Shown here: piece by piece, positions 24,757-32,776 of the stretch
Position numbering within the stretch: position 1 is the first letter of the stretch
How the letters are laid out: the number at the start of each line of letters is the position of its first letter
Made by a program: the position numbers and the translations under genes
The notes under the pieces: generated by a model
Database searches by the model: none
What the model saw: only the letters and a program-made list of their open reading frames with translations
What the model was told of the DNA's origin: nothing
From: a bacterium
GTDB lineage: Bacteria; RBG-13-66-14
DNA: 64,000 bases
Direction: 5' to 3'
Assembly: GCA_035528375.1 (NCBI GenBank)
Contig: DATKYS010000072.1
Location: 15,859-79,858, forward strand

Positions 24757-25656
24757 GTGGACCGCGCCGACCATGTCACCTACTCCCCCCGGTTCGTCAA
24801 CCGCATCCGTGAGCTCCACCGGGGGATGGAAGGCTGGCCCCGTTATGCGCGGTACATCGAGGAGCACCTGGAAGGTCCGGACAGCCGCGTGGTCCGCTTC
24901 ACCGAACGGCTCCTGCCCGAGATAGAGTTCTTCTGCGGGCCGCTAGACTCCAAACGTGTGTTGGACTTCGGCTGCGGCACGGGAGCCAGCACGGTCGCCC
25001 TGGCCTGCCGGGCCGGAGAGGTCCACGCTTACGACATTGACCGCGAGGCCCTGGACATCTGCAGGCTACGCCTGAGTGAGCACGGCCTCGCCGACCGGGT
25101 GGCGATCCTGGACGACCCCGAGGACGCCGGAGGGAGGTACGACCTGATCCTTCTCTCCGGGGTCGTCGAGCACATCCCCTCGAGCGAGACCGGTCTGCGG
25201 AGGGACGTCCTGCGGCGGGTCTTCGGGCTCCTCGCGCCTGGCGGCTTCCTTTACGTCAACGAGACCCCCAACCGGCTGTGGCCCATTGACTTCCACACGA
25301 CCGGGCTCGCGGGGATTCCCTGGACGCGGCCGGGCTCGCCCTGGGCGCACCGCCGGGCCGTGAGGCGCGGGCGTTATTCCCCGACGGAGCGGCTGAGCCC
25401 GGGGCCGCGCGGGTTGGAGGAAGCCGGAGCCTGGGGGTCCACCTGGTGGGAAATCAAAGGTTGCCTGCGCGGGCTGCCCTGGCGGTCGGTCAACCTCCTG
25501 CCCGGTTGGGATTCCCACGTCCACCACCCGCCCGGGGGCCCGCTGAGACGGGTGGTCGAAGCGCTGCTGTACTTCGCCGTGGCGCGGCCGGCGCGCGTAC
25601 CGCTGACCGCCTTCACCCCGTTCATCAGCAACCTGGTTATGCAACGGTCGGGATGA
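24757..25656 (+). CDS. Class I SAM-dependent methyltransferase
   Basis: About 299 residues. Motif I (VLDFGCGTGAST near 68-79), an acidic residue ending beta-2 (AYDIDREALDIC near 92-103) and the post-I block DLILLSGVVEHI near 130 are clear. After about residue 185 the protein carries an unassigned extension rich in Arg, Pro and Trp ending in a hydrophobic segment. The substrate is unknown. The GTG start lies one base after the fhs stop, so it is likely co-transcribed with fhs although no functional link is evident. Confidence 0.82.
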   Translation: MDRADHVTYSPRFVNRIRELHRGMEGWPRYARYIEEHLEGPDSRVVRFTERLLPEIEFFCGPLDSKRVLDFGCGTGASTVALACRAGEVHAYDIDREALDICRLRLSEHGLADRVAILDDPEDAGGRYDLILLSGVVEHIPSSETGLRRDVLRRVFGLLAPGGFLYVNETPNRLWPIDFHTTGLAGIPWTRPGSPWAHRRAVRRGRYSPTERLSPGPRGLEEAGAWGSTWWEIKGCLRGLPWRSVNLLPGWDSHVHHPPGGPLRRVVEALLYFAVARPARVPLTAFTPFISNLVMQRSG

Positions 25657-25760
25657 ACCGGAACGGAAAGTGTCCGCGGCTGACCGGGAGAACACCGTCC
25701 CGGCCGCCGTCGTCAACGGCCGGGCTCAAACGATTGTGACCCCAAGATAACGGAGGCACC

Positions 25761-26525
25761 TTGGTCCGACTCACCGCCCGCCTGCGTAGGGTCATCCGGC
25801 GCCGGTTTTTCAAGGACGAGGAGAAACGCAAGCGGGTCACCACCGCGTTGTCCCTTCTCCCCGCGGCCTTATTCATCGGATACATGGGTTTAATCTTGCT
25901 GGAAACTTTATGGGTCGCAGTGGGGACGATCGGTGCCGGGATACTCGTCGTCATCTTCGTCTACGCGAAGGTTTTTTCGGATCGCGTCCTGCGGGTGAGC
26001 CTGCTCTTCGTGGAAATCGAGGAGCACTGGCTTGCCTTCAACGAGAGGATAGACAAGAATCCCGCCGGACCGCGATTCAAGGAGATAAGTTCGGGGTACG
26101 AGACGATAGTCAAACGGTTCAAGGAGATAGATACGAAACCCGTGGAGCTCGAGCCGCTGGTGGACGAGGTTTATACGGGCGCCGTCGCCCTGGCCGGAGA
26201 ATGGCTGCGCCAGGACAAGGTGTACAAGTTCTACGAGCGCTCCAGGGACATAGACTCGAAGCCCTTGGCAGAAAAGGCCTGGCGTCTGTTGACCAATCTG
26301 GTCGAGCGCACCAACGACTTCGCCGGGCTGGTGGACCGACTTTCCGAGGCGTCGAACCGCCTGGAGGCCTTCGAGCTGGAGAGCGAGGTGGCGCAGGAGT
26401 TCGGCACCGCGGGCTCCGGCACCGCCGTGGATTTCTCCCCCATCACCGCCCTGGTGGACGACCTGCGCGATTGGAGCAGGTGCCTGACCGCGACCCAGGA
26501 GGAGTTCGACGGGGAAGAGCTTTAA
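25761..26525 (+). CDS. Membrane-anchored helical protein, first gene of an unknown cassette
   Basis: 254 residues. A basic N-terminus (about ten Arg/Lys in the first 27) is followed by two membrane segments (LLPAALFIGYMGLILLETLW and VGTIGAGILVVIFVYAKVF) and a ~190-residue helical, charged cytoplasmic region. No recognisable motif. Start is TTG with CGGAGG four bases upstream. The next two genes follow at 36 bases and 0 bases, so the three look like one unit. Its overall layout is like the protein at 1998-2660. Confidence 0.68.
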   Translation: MVRLTARLRRVIRRRFFKDEEKRKRVTTALSLLPAALFIGYMGLILLETLWVAVGTIGAGILVVIFVYAKVFSDRVLRVSLLFVEIEEHWLAFNERIDKNPAGPRFKEISSGYETIVKRFKEIDTKPVELEPLVDEVYTGAVALAGEWLRQDKVYKFYERSRDIDSKPLAEKAWRLLTNLVERTNDFAGLVDRLSEASNRLEAFELESEVAQEFGTAGSGTAVDFSPITALVDDLRDWSRCLTATQEEFDGEEL

Positions 26526-26561
26526 CCGTTCGGGTCGTGAAAAAGCGACGAGAGGAGAGGC

Positions 26562-27212
26562 ATGGGCAGTTACGACGCGAAGGCGCACGCGGACACCATC
26601 GAATACTACCGCCTGACGCTGGAGGCCCGGAAGCGGGACCCCCACGCGGTGGAGGCGGCGAAGGCGGACGCCGAAACCCTCGAGATGGTCAAGAAGACCC
26701 CGGACCTCATCGAGATGAACCGGCAGTTCATGGAGGGCGGTCTTTCCTTCCGGCTCGGCCGGGCCATGGCGGTGGACGGCGCCCGCTTCCAGGCGGAAGT
26801 GTACGCCGAGATGAAGTTGGACGAGCTGGCCGGGATCTGGAACGCTCGGGCCGACGCTATTTCCAAGGCCGCCGATTTCAACGAGATAGACTCCGTCTCC
26901 GCCCGGTTCGCCGGAGACGAGTCGAAGATTTTAGAAAAAATCAGCCGCACCAAGACACTGATGGACGAGATCGCGGAGAGCACGTTCTTCGTCAGCGCCG
27001 CCAAGCCGGGCTCCGAGCTCTCCGAGAGCACCCAGACCAAGCTGGAGGCCGGTCTGAAGGAGCTCGCCGAGCGCAACCCCGGCGGGCGCTTCCCCGACCT
27101 GTTGAAGCTCCCCTGGATTCGCAACCGCTTCACCTACACCGACGCGCAGATCGAGCGGCTGGTGGAAATCTTCGCTCATGTCAACGCCGAATGTCTCGGG
27201 GGGAGGTTTTAA
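26562..27212 (+). CDS. Cytoplasmic helical protein, second gene of an unknown cassette
   Basis: 216 residues, no signal peptide or membrane segment, no cysteine until position ~211. It is mostly alpha-helical, rich in Ala, Glu, Lys and Met. The N-terminal sequence MGSYDAKAHADTIEYYRLTLEARKRDP-type helices continue to about residue 150. GAGAGGAGAGG precedes the ATG. Its stop codon directly abuts the start of the 505-residue protein, and the join ...GGRF-stop-ATG without spacing suggests strict co-expression. I do not recognise a family. Confidence 0.68.
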   Translation: MGSYDAKAHADTIEYYRLTLEARKRDPHAVEAAKADAETLEMVKKTPDLIEMNRQFMEGGLSFRLGRAMAVDGARFQAEVYAEMKLDELAGIWNARADAISKAADFNEIDSVSARFAGDESKILEKISRTKTLMDEIAESTFFVSAAKPGSELSESTQTKLEAGLKELAERNPGGRFPDLLKLPWIRNRFTYTDAQIERLVEIFAHVNAECLGGRF

Positions 27213-28730
27213 ATGGACGCCGCCGTCAAACAGATGGTAGACGGGATGAAGATGGGCCTGGACGCACAGTCGTCCATGATTTCCGACAAGAAGCTCCTCG
27301 AGCCGGTGCGCGAGGTCGTCGCCCGCATGGAGGCCATCGGAAACGAGCCCGGGATGGACATCATCAAGTTCCAGGACCGGATGCAGTCCGAGGGCCTCAT
27401 GGAGAAGTACGGCAACGCCATGGTCAAGCTCTCCGAGGTCCAGACGGCCGGTATGGACCAGAAAATAAACGAGATGGAACAGGCGGAGAAGGTTTTAGGG
27501 CCGGTGGACCTGGCCACCCTCGACATCACCGACCTGGAAATCGTCCTCAAGCCGCACCGCATGGTTTACGACACCTCGGTCAGGGACAACGCACAGCTTC
27601 CCCACCAGAAGAAGGCCTACGAGGCGCTCTTCGCCCTGGCCGGGGAGTGCACGACGATTCCCGAGTTCAACCGCCGCTCGCTCGCCGAGGGGCATCAAGA
27701 CCATCTGGGGCAGGCGGCCACCTGGGACGCCAACATGGGCTCCTTCAACGTCGAGATTACCCACCATCAGCCCGACATGATCACCTGGGCCTTGAACGCC
27801 CTTGAGATCACCCGGGACTACCCCTTCCCGATGAACCTGGTCTACGCCCTGAACAAGAACTCGTACGAGAACGAGCTGACCCTGGCCCGGCGCGAGAACG
27901 CGCTGCGGCCCTTCACCTGCTTCACCGACGCCCTGGGCGAGTACATGCTGTGGGCCCACCTCCACACCGAGGAGCAGCGGCGGAAGATACACGTCCTCCT
28001 GGGTTATTCCGGAGAGTTCAACGGCTGGGAGATGGACGAGGCTTTCTACCGGCCCTACGTCCGCCGGCGGATGGAGATGGGCCAGGAGCACATCGCCAAG
28101 GAGCAGGGACCGGACTACCTCGGCCTGACCGCCATGCTGCGCGCCGGCTGGCACATGGACGCCAGGTACACCCCCGAGGAGAAGAAGGCGTTCGGCGATT
28201 TCAAGAACTTTCCCAAGCCCGATCCCCTGCCGTACCCCTACCGCACCGGCCCGGTGGGCGGGGTGGAGCTCGTCCTTCCCGAGCCGGCCTTCGCCACTCC
28301 CTTCGATTCACCGTATCAGGTCAAGGTCATCCTGACCAACCACGGCGCCGAGCCGCGCACCCTGGATACGACCAAGGGCCTGCGCTGCTGGGTCTTCCGC
28401 GGCGAGGGGAAGCCCGTCGTCATGAAGACCGACGTCAACCTGCCCGGTCAACTGGCGCCCGGCCAGAGCGTGACCTTCGAGGGCGATCTCTTCGCCTGGG
28501 GCCTGCCCAAGGTGGAGGAGCTGATGCTGGTCGCCTTCGATGTCGGCGTAGGCGGGGATTTCGCCTGCGACCTGGCACAGAAGCACTCCGACCCCAACTC
28601 GCTCACCCCCTTTACCTTCGCCGATTACCTTCTGGAGCCGTTCCAGGGCGGGACGGCTGCGGCGCCGGTCTTCGTCATGCCCCACCGCCCCGTGCCGGCG
28701 TATCCGTTCCCCATTCCGCTTACCGGGTAA
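27213..28730 (+). CDS. Large cytoplasmic protein of unknown function, third gene of the cassette
   Basis: 505 residues, soluble, no signal peptide. Residues 1-120 are helical and methionine-rich (MDAAVKQMVDGMKMGLDAQSS), residues ~120-340 are a mixed domain rich in aromatic and His residues (for example ITHHQPDM, EFNGWEMDEAFYRPYVRRRM), and residues ~350-475 look like a beta-sandwich (YQVKVILTNHGAEPRTLDTT, then LAPGQSVTFEGDLFAW), reminiscent of BsuPI/Ig-like domains. The last 40 residues are Pro- and Ala-rich. I know no family with this order. Its N-terminal helices may be related to those of the preceding gene. Confidence 0.7.
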   Translation: MDAAVKQMVDGMKMGLDAQSSMISDKKLLEPVREVVARMEAIGNEPGMDIIKFQDRMQSEGLMEKYGNAMVKLSEVQTAGMDQKINEMEQAEKVLGPVDLATLDITDLEIVLKPHRMVYDTSVRDNAQLPHQKKAYEALFALAGECTTIPEFNRRSLAEGHQDHLGQAATWDANMGSFNVEITHHQPDMITWALNALEITRDYPFPMNLVYALNKNSYENELTLARRENALRPFTCFTDALGEYMLWAHLHTEEQRRKIHVLLGYSGEFNGWEMDEAFYRPYVRRRMEMGQEHIAKEQGPDYLGLTAMLRAGWHMDARYTPEEKKAFGDFKNFPKPDPLPYPYRTGPVGGVELVLPEPAFATPFDSPYQVKVILTNHGAEPRTLDTTKGLRCWVFRGEGKPVVMKTDVNLPGQLAPGQSVTFEGDLFAWGLPKVEELMLVAFDVGVGGDFACDLAQKHSDPNSLTPFTFADYLLEPFQGGTAAAPVFVMPHRPVPAYPFPIPLTG

Positions 28731-28777
28731 ATTGCGTTTGCCGATGGACATACCAGGCGGAGGTCCGGCCTCCGCCA

Positions 28778-28806
28778 TTGATTACCGCACCCGGCTGGGG
28801 TAAAAT
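28778..28806 (+). promoter_or_regulatory. Promoter of the MntA-HepT genes
   Basis: TTGATT, 17-base spacer, TAAAAT; start expected near 28813, twelve bases before the mntA start codon. Confidence 0.65.
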
Positions 28807-28824
28807 GGGCTTCAGGAGGCGGAG

Positions 28825-29139
28825 ATGGACGGCATAACTGTAGACCAGCGTCGGCTCGATGCCCTGTGCCGCCGGTGGAGAATCGTTGAGTTGGCGCTCT
28901 TTGGCTCTTTTCTACGCGGCGACGATACTAAAGAGAGCGACGTGGACCTGTTGGTGACCTTCGATCCCGAAGCCGGTTGGTCGCTTTTCGATTTCGTCGA
29001 ACTGCAGGACGAACTCTCCAGTCTGCTTGGGCGAAAGGTGGACCTGGTGAGCCGCCGGGGTTTAGAACGCAGCCTAAACCCCATCCGGCCGAAGGAAATC
29101 TTGTCAACGGCGAGGGTAATCTATGCCTGCGAGGGATAG
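28825..29139 (+). CDS. mntA: MntA-type nucleotidyltransferase antitoxin
   Basis: 104 residues of the minimal nucleotidyltransferase (MNT) family. The active-site pattern GSF-LRGDD...SDVDLLV is complete (Gly27, Ser28, Asp39, Asp41). In characterised MNT-HEPN pairs this enzyme adds AMP to a tyrosine near the HepT active site and so neutralises the RNase. GGAGGCGGAG precedes the ATG. It overlaps the hepT gene by 17 bases, the usual arrangement. Located between the unknown cassette and an ABC ATPase. Confidence 0.85.
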   Translation: MDGITVDQRRLDALCRRWRIVELALFGSFLRGDDTKESDVDLLVTFDPEAGWSLFDFVELQDELSSLLGRKVDLVSRRGLERSLNPIRPKEILSTARVIYACEG

Positions 29140-29491
29140 AAGTCATCTGTTCGACATTCTCGGGGCCCTGAATTCCATCCGGGCCTTTATTGCCGGCGTG
29201 GACCACGATTCCTTCGTGAAGAACGACATGTTGCTGTCGGCGGTCATCCGCAAGCTGGAAATCCTCGGCGAAGCGACAAAGCGCCTATCGCCTGAGTTTC
29301 GCTCCGCCCACCCCGGTGTACCCTGGACGATGATGTCAGGTATGAAGGACGTCTTAATCCACGATTACGACCAGGTGGATGTGGAGCTCGTTTGGAAAAC
29401 GGTATCGTACGAGGCGGACGAGACGAGGCGGATGGTAGAGAAACTTATCGGCGAAGGGGACCCGGACTCCGGTAGCATGCCAAATGATTAA
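29123..29491 (+). CDS. hepT: HepT-like HEPN domain toxin (DUF86), variant active site
   Basis: 122 residues, all-helical HEPN/DUF86 domain. Toxins of this family are RNases with an RxxxxHxY motif. Here the motif region reads GMKDVLIHDYD: the His80 and Tyr82 are present but the arginine is replaced by Lys75 and the usual Asn by Asp76. The tyrosine expected to be AMPylated by MntA is kept. Whether the lysine form is catalytically active cannot be told from sequence. Its last 8 bases overlap the next gene. Confidence 0.83.
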   Translation: MPARDRSHLFDILGALNSIRAFIAGVDHDSFVKNDMLLSAVIRKLEILGEATKRLSPEFRSAHPGVPWTMMSGMKDVLIHDYDQVDVELVWKTVSYEADETRRMVEKLIGEGDPDSGSMPND

Positions 29492-30584
29492 CGACGACAC
29501 GGCCCCCGTCATCGAATCCGAGGGGCTGACCAAGGTTTTTCGCGTATTCCGGCGCCGGTCCGGCATCGGGGGCGCCATCGTCAACCTCTTCAAGCGCGAG
29601 TATGAAGAGATCCGGGCCGTGGACGGGGTGAGCTTCGCCATCCAGCCCGGGGAGATTCTCGGCTACATCGGCCCCAACGGCGCGGGCAAATCCACCACCA
29701 TCAAGATGCTCTGCGGCATCATCCGCCCCACCGAGGGAAGCTGCCGCGTCCTGGGCCGTGACCCCCACCGCCAGCGCGTGGCCAACGCCCGGGAAATCGG
29801 CGTCATGTTCGGCCAGCGCTCCCAGCTCTGGTGGGACATCGCCGTTCAGGAGAGCTTCCGGCTGCTGGAGAAAATCTACGAGGTTCCGCGTGACGAGTTC
29901 AAAAAGAACCTGGACTTCTTCATCGAGGTGCTGGAGCTGGGAGACCTGTTACGCCTGCCGGTGCGCAAGCTCTCCCTGGGCCAGCGGGTGCGGTGCGAGC
30001 TGGCCGGGACCCTTCTGCACAACCCCCGGGTCGTGTACCTGGACGAGCCCACCATCGGCCTCGACGTCTCGGTGAAGCAGCGCATCCGGGAGTTCCTCTC
30101 CCACGTGGCCACCGAGCGCCGGACCACCGTCATGCTCACCACCCACGACCTGGCGGACATCGAGCGGCTGGCGAAGCGTATAATGATAATTGACCGGGGG
30201 AGGATCATCTACGACGGGCCGCTGACGGAGTTCAAGCGGACATTCGGTCGCCGGCGGGTCGTGTACCTGGATACGGAAGGTCCGGCGTCGCTGGATGCCG
30301 CGGAGCTGGCGGCCGCCCTCGCCATCCCCCGCGAGGCTTTGGAGGTGCGGCTGGGGGAGCGCAACGGGCTGTCGGTGGGGTTCGACCCGAAGGAGACGAC
30401 GGCCAAGGAGGTCATCGCCGCCTGCCTCACCCGCCTGACCGTCCGCGACCTGACGATCAGCGAGCCGAAGATAGAGAGCATCGTCCGGCACATTTACGAC
30501 GACCGCATGGACAACTACCCCCACGATGCCGATCCGATGGCCCGGACCGCCGGGCGGCGCGCGGGACGGCGGCGACGGATATGA
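29484..30584 (+). CDS. ABC-2 type transporter ATP-binding protein (orphan)
   Basis: 366 residues, NatA/COG4586-like. Walker A is GPNGAGKST near 62-70, the Q-loop region GQRSQLWW near 111, signature LSLGQR near 166, Walker B VVYLDEPTIGLD near 185-196, and H-loop TTHDLAD near 219. The first 40 residues carry the long loop before GVSF that is typical of this subgroup, and the last ~110 residues are a regulatory tail. The usual pair of ABC-2 permease genes is missing downstream. The ATG overlaps the hepT stop by 8 bases. Confidence 0.85.
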   Translation: MINDDTAPVIESEGLTKVFRVFRRRSGIGGAIVNLFKREYEEIRAVDGVSFAIQPGEILGYIGPNGAGKSTTIKMLCGIIRPTEGSCRVLGRDPHRQRVANAREIGVMFGQRSQLWWDIAVQESFRLLEKIYEVPRDEFKKNLDFFIEVLELGDLLRLPVRKLSLGQRVRCELAGTLLHNPRVVYLDEPTIGLDVSVKQRIREFLSHVATERRTTVMLTTHDLADIERLAKRIMIIDRGRIIYDGPLTEFKRTFGRRRVVYLDTEGPASLDAAELAAALAIPREALEVRLGERNGLSVGFDPKETTAKEVIAACLTRLTVRDLTISEPKIESIVRHIYDDRMDNYPHDADPMARTAGRRAGRRRRI

Positions 30585-30632
30585 ACGGAAGCCAGCTCGG
30601 ACGATAGTCCATTCCAAAATCTAAGGAGCACG

Positions 30633-31361
30633 ATGCGCAAAGCTCTCTGCGTATGGCTGGCGGCGGCGGGCGCCGCGTCGGCCCTGCCCGTCCCCGGCGC
30701 GCAGACGACGGGCATGGACCCCTTCGTCCGCCTGATAGTCACCGTGGGGGTCATCCTGGTTTTTGCGCTCCTGACCTGGTTCATCCTCGGGCGGCTGGTG
30801 AAGCTGCGCAACGAGATGGCCGAGGAGAAGGCCTGCGGCCACGCGGCCAAGCTGGTGGCGGAGATGCTCATCGCCGGGGCGCCGCTGGGCTACGAGGTGG
30901 TCGAGGAGCTCATAGATTCCTGCCGACGGGAGTACAAGGTCCCGCTGACGCGCCTGACCGTGGCCGACCTGTTGGAGGACGTGCAGGCGCGGGTGCTGAT
31001 GGACGAGCTGCTCACGCCGCGGCTGAAGGGGGAGTACCTCGAGGAGCTGCGGCGGCATCTGGACGAGGCCCAGAAGCGCGACGCCCGGCCGGCCAAGAAG
31101 ACGGAGACCGTGAAGGGCAAGCTCAAGGAGTCGCTCTCCGAGATGAAAGCCGCCCTGGAGGCGGGGGACGTGGAGAAGGCCAAGGTGATTTTCGTGAACA
31201 TAAAAAAGGCGGCCTTCGAGGTGTACCGCTTCGGCGCGGCCTTCAACCCGCTCTACGACGCCCTGGCCCTGGCCCGCAAGCACCCGCGGGTGGCGCTCTT
31301 CGGCGCCGTCATCTACTTCGGCCTCTTCCTGTTCACCCTGTTGACGGTCTGGAGCATGTGA
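30633..31361 (+). CDS. Membrane protein with coiled helical core, unknown function
   Basis: 242 residues: a signal-like N-terminus (MRKALCVWLAAAGAASALPVPG), a membrane segment at ~32-52 (LIVTVGVILVFALLTWFIL), a long charged helical region with a Lys/Glu-rich stretch near 150-175, and a final membrane segment (VALFGAVIYFGLFLFTLLTVW). It is not an ABC-2 permease (too few membrane segments). AAGGAGCACG precedes the ATG. It follows the ABC ATPase by 48 bases and could be its partner, but this is only positional inference. Confidence 0.65.
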   Translation: MRKALCVWLAAAGAASALPVPGAQTTGMDPFVRLIVTVGVILVFALLTWFILGRLVKLRNEMAEEKACGHAAKLVAEMLIAGAPLGYEVVEELIDSCRREYKVPLTRLTVADLLEDVQARVLMDELLTPRLKGEYLEELRRHLDEAQKRDARPAKKTETVKGKLKESLSEMKAALEAGDVEKAKVIFVNIKKAAFEVYRFGAAFNPLYDALALARKHPRVALFGAVIYFGLFLFTLLTVWSM

Positions 31362-31587
31362 GGCTGCTGTTCAGCGGGAGGTGCGTCATCCAGGCGCGTA
31401 GAACGGGTCATTGGAGTGCGGAGGATAAACTTATCTTTAGAGATTATTCAGCACAGCGGATGAGGGGGGCTGTAGCCCTAAAAGGAATGCCCCTCCCGGG
31501 GCACTCCTCCGCTAACCCATTCGGGTTATCCACCTCTAGCCGACTGGATTGTCCGTATACTACCATAACCCCAAAGGCTAAAGCGGG

Positions 31588-32157
31588 ATGGATTTCAGTA
31601 GGTTAGTAGACAGTAGGCATTCCTGCCGCGCCTTCGACCCGGACCGCCCGGTGCCGGAGGATTTGATTACCCGGTGTCTCCGGGCGGCGCAACTGGCACC
31701 CAGCGCCTGCAACGCCCAGCCCTGGCGATTCGTCGTGGTCACCGAGGCGGATAAACGGCGACTGATTTGCGACGAGGCCCTGGGCGGCATGGTGCCGAAC
31801 AGATGGGCCGCGGACGCCCCGGTCCTCGTGGTCCTGGCGGCGGTCAGAAAGCTCGGCATCGCGCGCCTCGGCGAGGGCATCAAGGACATCCCCTATCATT
31901 TGATGGACTGCGGCGCGGCGGGCGAGCACCTCGTCCTGGAGGCCACGGAGCTGGGGCTGGCCACCTGCTGGCTCGGTTGGTTCAAGGAGAAACCGCTCAG
32001 AAAACTCATCCACGCGCCGGGGTCCTGGAAGCTCCTGGCCATCATCGCCCTCGGCTGGCCCGCGGAAAGTTGGGAGCCCGCGAAGCGTAGCCGGGTGGAA
32101 CTCGGAGAGGCGGCCTTCCGCGGAGACGCCGGTACGCCGTGGAGCGTGGAGGGGTAG
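31588..32157 (+). CDS. Nitroreductase family protein
   Basis: 189 residues, FMN-dependent nitroreductase fold. Family features: the N-terminal RHSCRAFDPDRPV with the FMN-contacting arginines, APSACNAQPWRFVVV near 37-51, DCGAAGEHLVLEATELGLATCWLGWF near 107-132, and a C-terminal IIALGWPAE. Small proteins of this group reduce nitro compounds, quinones or enoates with NAD(P)H; the natural substrate is unknown. The 226 bases upstream hold a hairpin (GGAATGCCCC/GGGGCACTCC) and a possible TATACT -10 but no convincing -35. Confidence 0.88.
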   Translation: MDFSRLVDSRHSCRAFDPDRPVPEDLITRCLRAAQLAPSACNAQPWRFVVVTEADKRRLICDEALGGMVPNRWAADAPVLVVLAAVRKLGIARLGEGIKDIPYHLMDCGAAGEHLVLEATELGLATCWLGWFKEKPLRKLIHAPGSWKLLAIIALGWPAESWEPAKRSRVELGEAAFRGDAGTPWSVEG

Positions 32158-32160
32158 CTT

Positions 32161-32649
32161 ATGAATATGGACGGCGTAATCACCCGATGGGTGGAGAGGA
32201 TACAGGTCAAACTCGACGAGCTTTTACCGAAAAAACCCAACGAGGAGGAGTTCCGCCAGGCGATTCACCCGCTCCTGGCGGCTTTCTGCGCCGAATTCGG
32301 GGTCCGCGCCGAGATTTCCGACGGGTACACCCTGTCCACCGGCCGGAACGATTCCGCCTTCAACCGCGTCGTCGTCGGATACCCACATCCGGGATATCTC
32401 AGCCTGAACTTCACCCGGGCGACGGATTACGCCATCGGAGACTTTCTGGGATACCTCCACCGGCTGGCCGAGGACGAAACGAGCGGGATTCGGCGTCTGG
32501 CCGGAGCGCTCTTCGACGGTCGCTGCATCGTATTCGTCCAGTGCATAGACGGGGATTGGCGGGAGGATTACATCGCCGAGGTAGACCGGGGCACCCTGGA
32601 GCGGCTGCTGATTATGCTTTTGGGGACCGCGCCGGGCGGCGACCGTTAG
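32161..32649 (+). CDS. Orphan N-terminal nuclease-like domain of a restriction-modification protein
   Basis: 162 residues. From about residue 50 the pattern 'YTLSTGRNDSAFNRVVVGYPHPG ... AIGDFLGYLHRLAE ... RLAGALFDGRCIVFVQ' (written here in pieces) follows the N-terminal endonuclease-like domain found in front of Eco57I-type methylases and related restriction enzymes. There the core reads GR.D....R.v.EyE.PG; here the catalytic Glu position is Gly (VVGY), so the site looks dead. The methylase part is absent: the gene stops and AT-rich DNA follows. Probably a remnant, or a re-purposed small protein. Starts 3 bases after the nitroreductase. Confidence 0.55.
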   Translation: MNMDGVITRWVERIQVKLDELLPKKPNEEEFRQAIHPLLAAFCAEFGVRAEISDGYTLSTGRNDSAFNRVVVGYPHPGYLSLNFTRATDYAIGDFLGYLHRLAEDETSGIRRLAGALFDGRCIVFVQCIDGDWREDYIAEVDRGTLERLLIMLLGTAPGGDR

Positions 32650-32713
32650 TCGTGGAAAGACCTGTTAATTAGTAGTGTTACAAAGAAGGCGAAAGTTTTT
32701 TTTGTATTTATAT

Positions 32714-32742
32714 TTGACAGAAAGCCCTTTTATCTCTAAACT
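32714..32742 (+). promoter_or_regulatory. Strong sigma-70-type promoter of the CsgG-FlgT-barrel gene
   Basis: Perfect TTGACA, 17-base spacer, TAAACT, set in AT-rich DNA (32685-32765). Start expected near 32749, leader of about 28 bases with GGAGGG before the GTG. Confidence 0.75.
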
Positions 32743-32776
32743 TACTGTGATTTATAACTTTTCTTACGGAGGGTAT

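Noticed and set aside
22935-24779. A 588-codon open frame on the minus strand opposite fhs
   Set aside because: It is a shadow of the GC-rich fhs gene: composition is Gly/Val/His/Gln-rich without any motif, and fhs is certain on the other strand.
27213-28730. Calling the third cassette protein a protease inhibitor because of its BsuPI-like C-terminus
   Set aside because: The resemblance is to a general beta-sandwich pattern and covers only a quarter of the protein.
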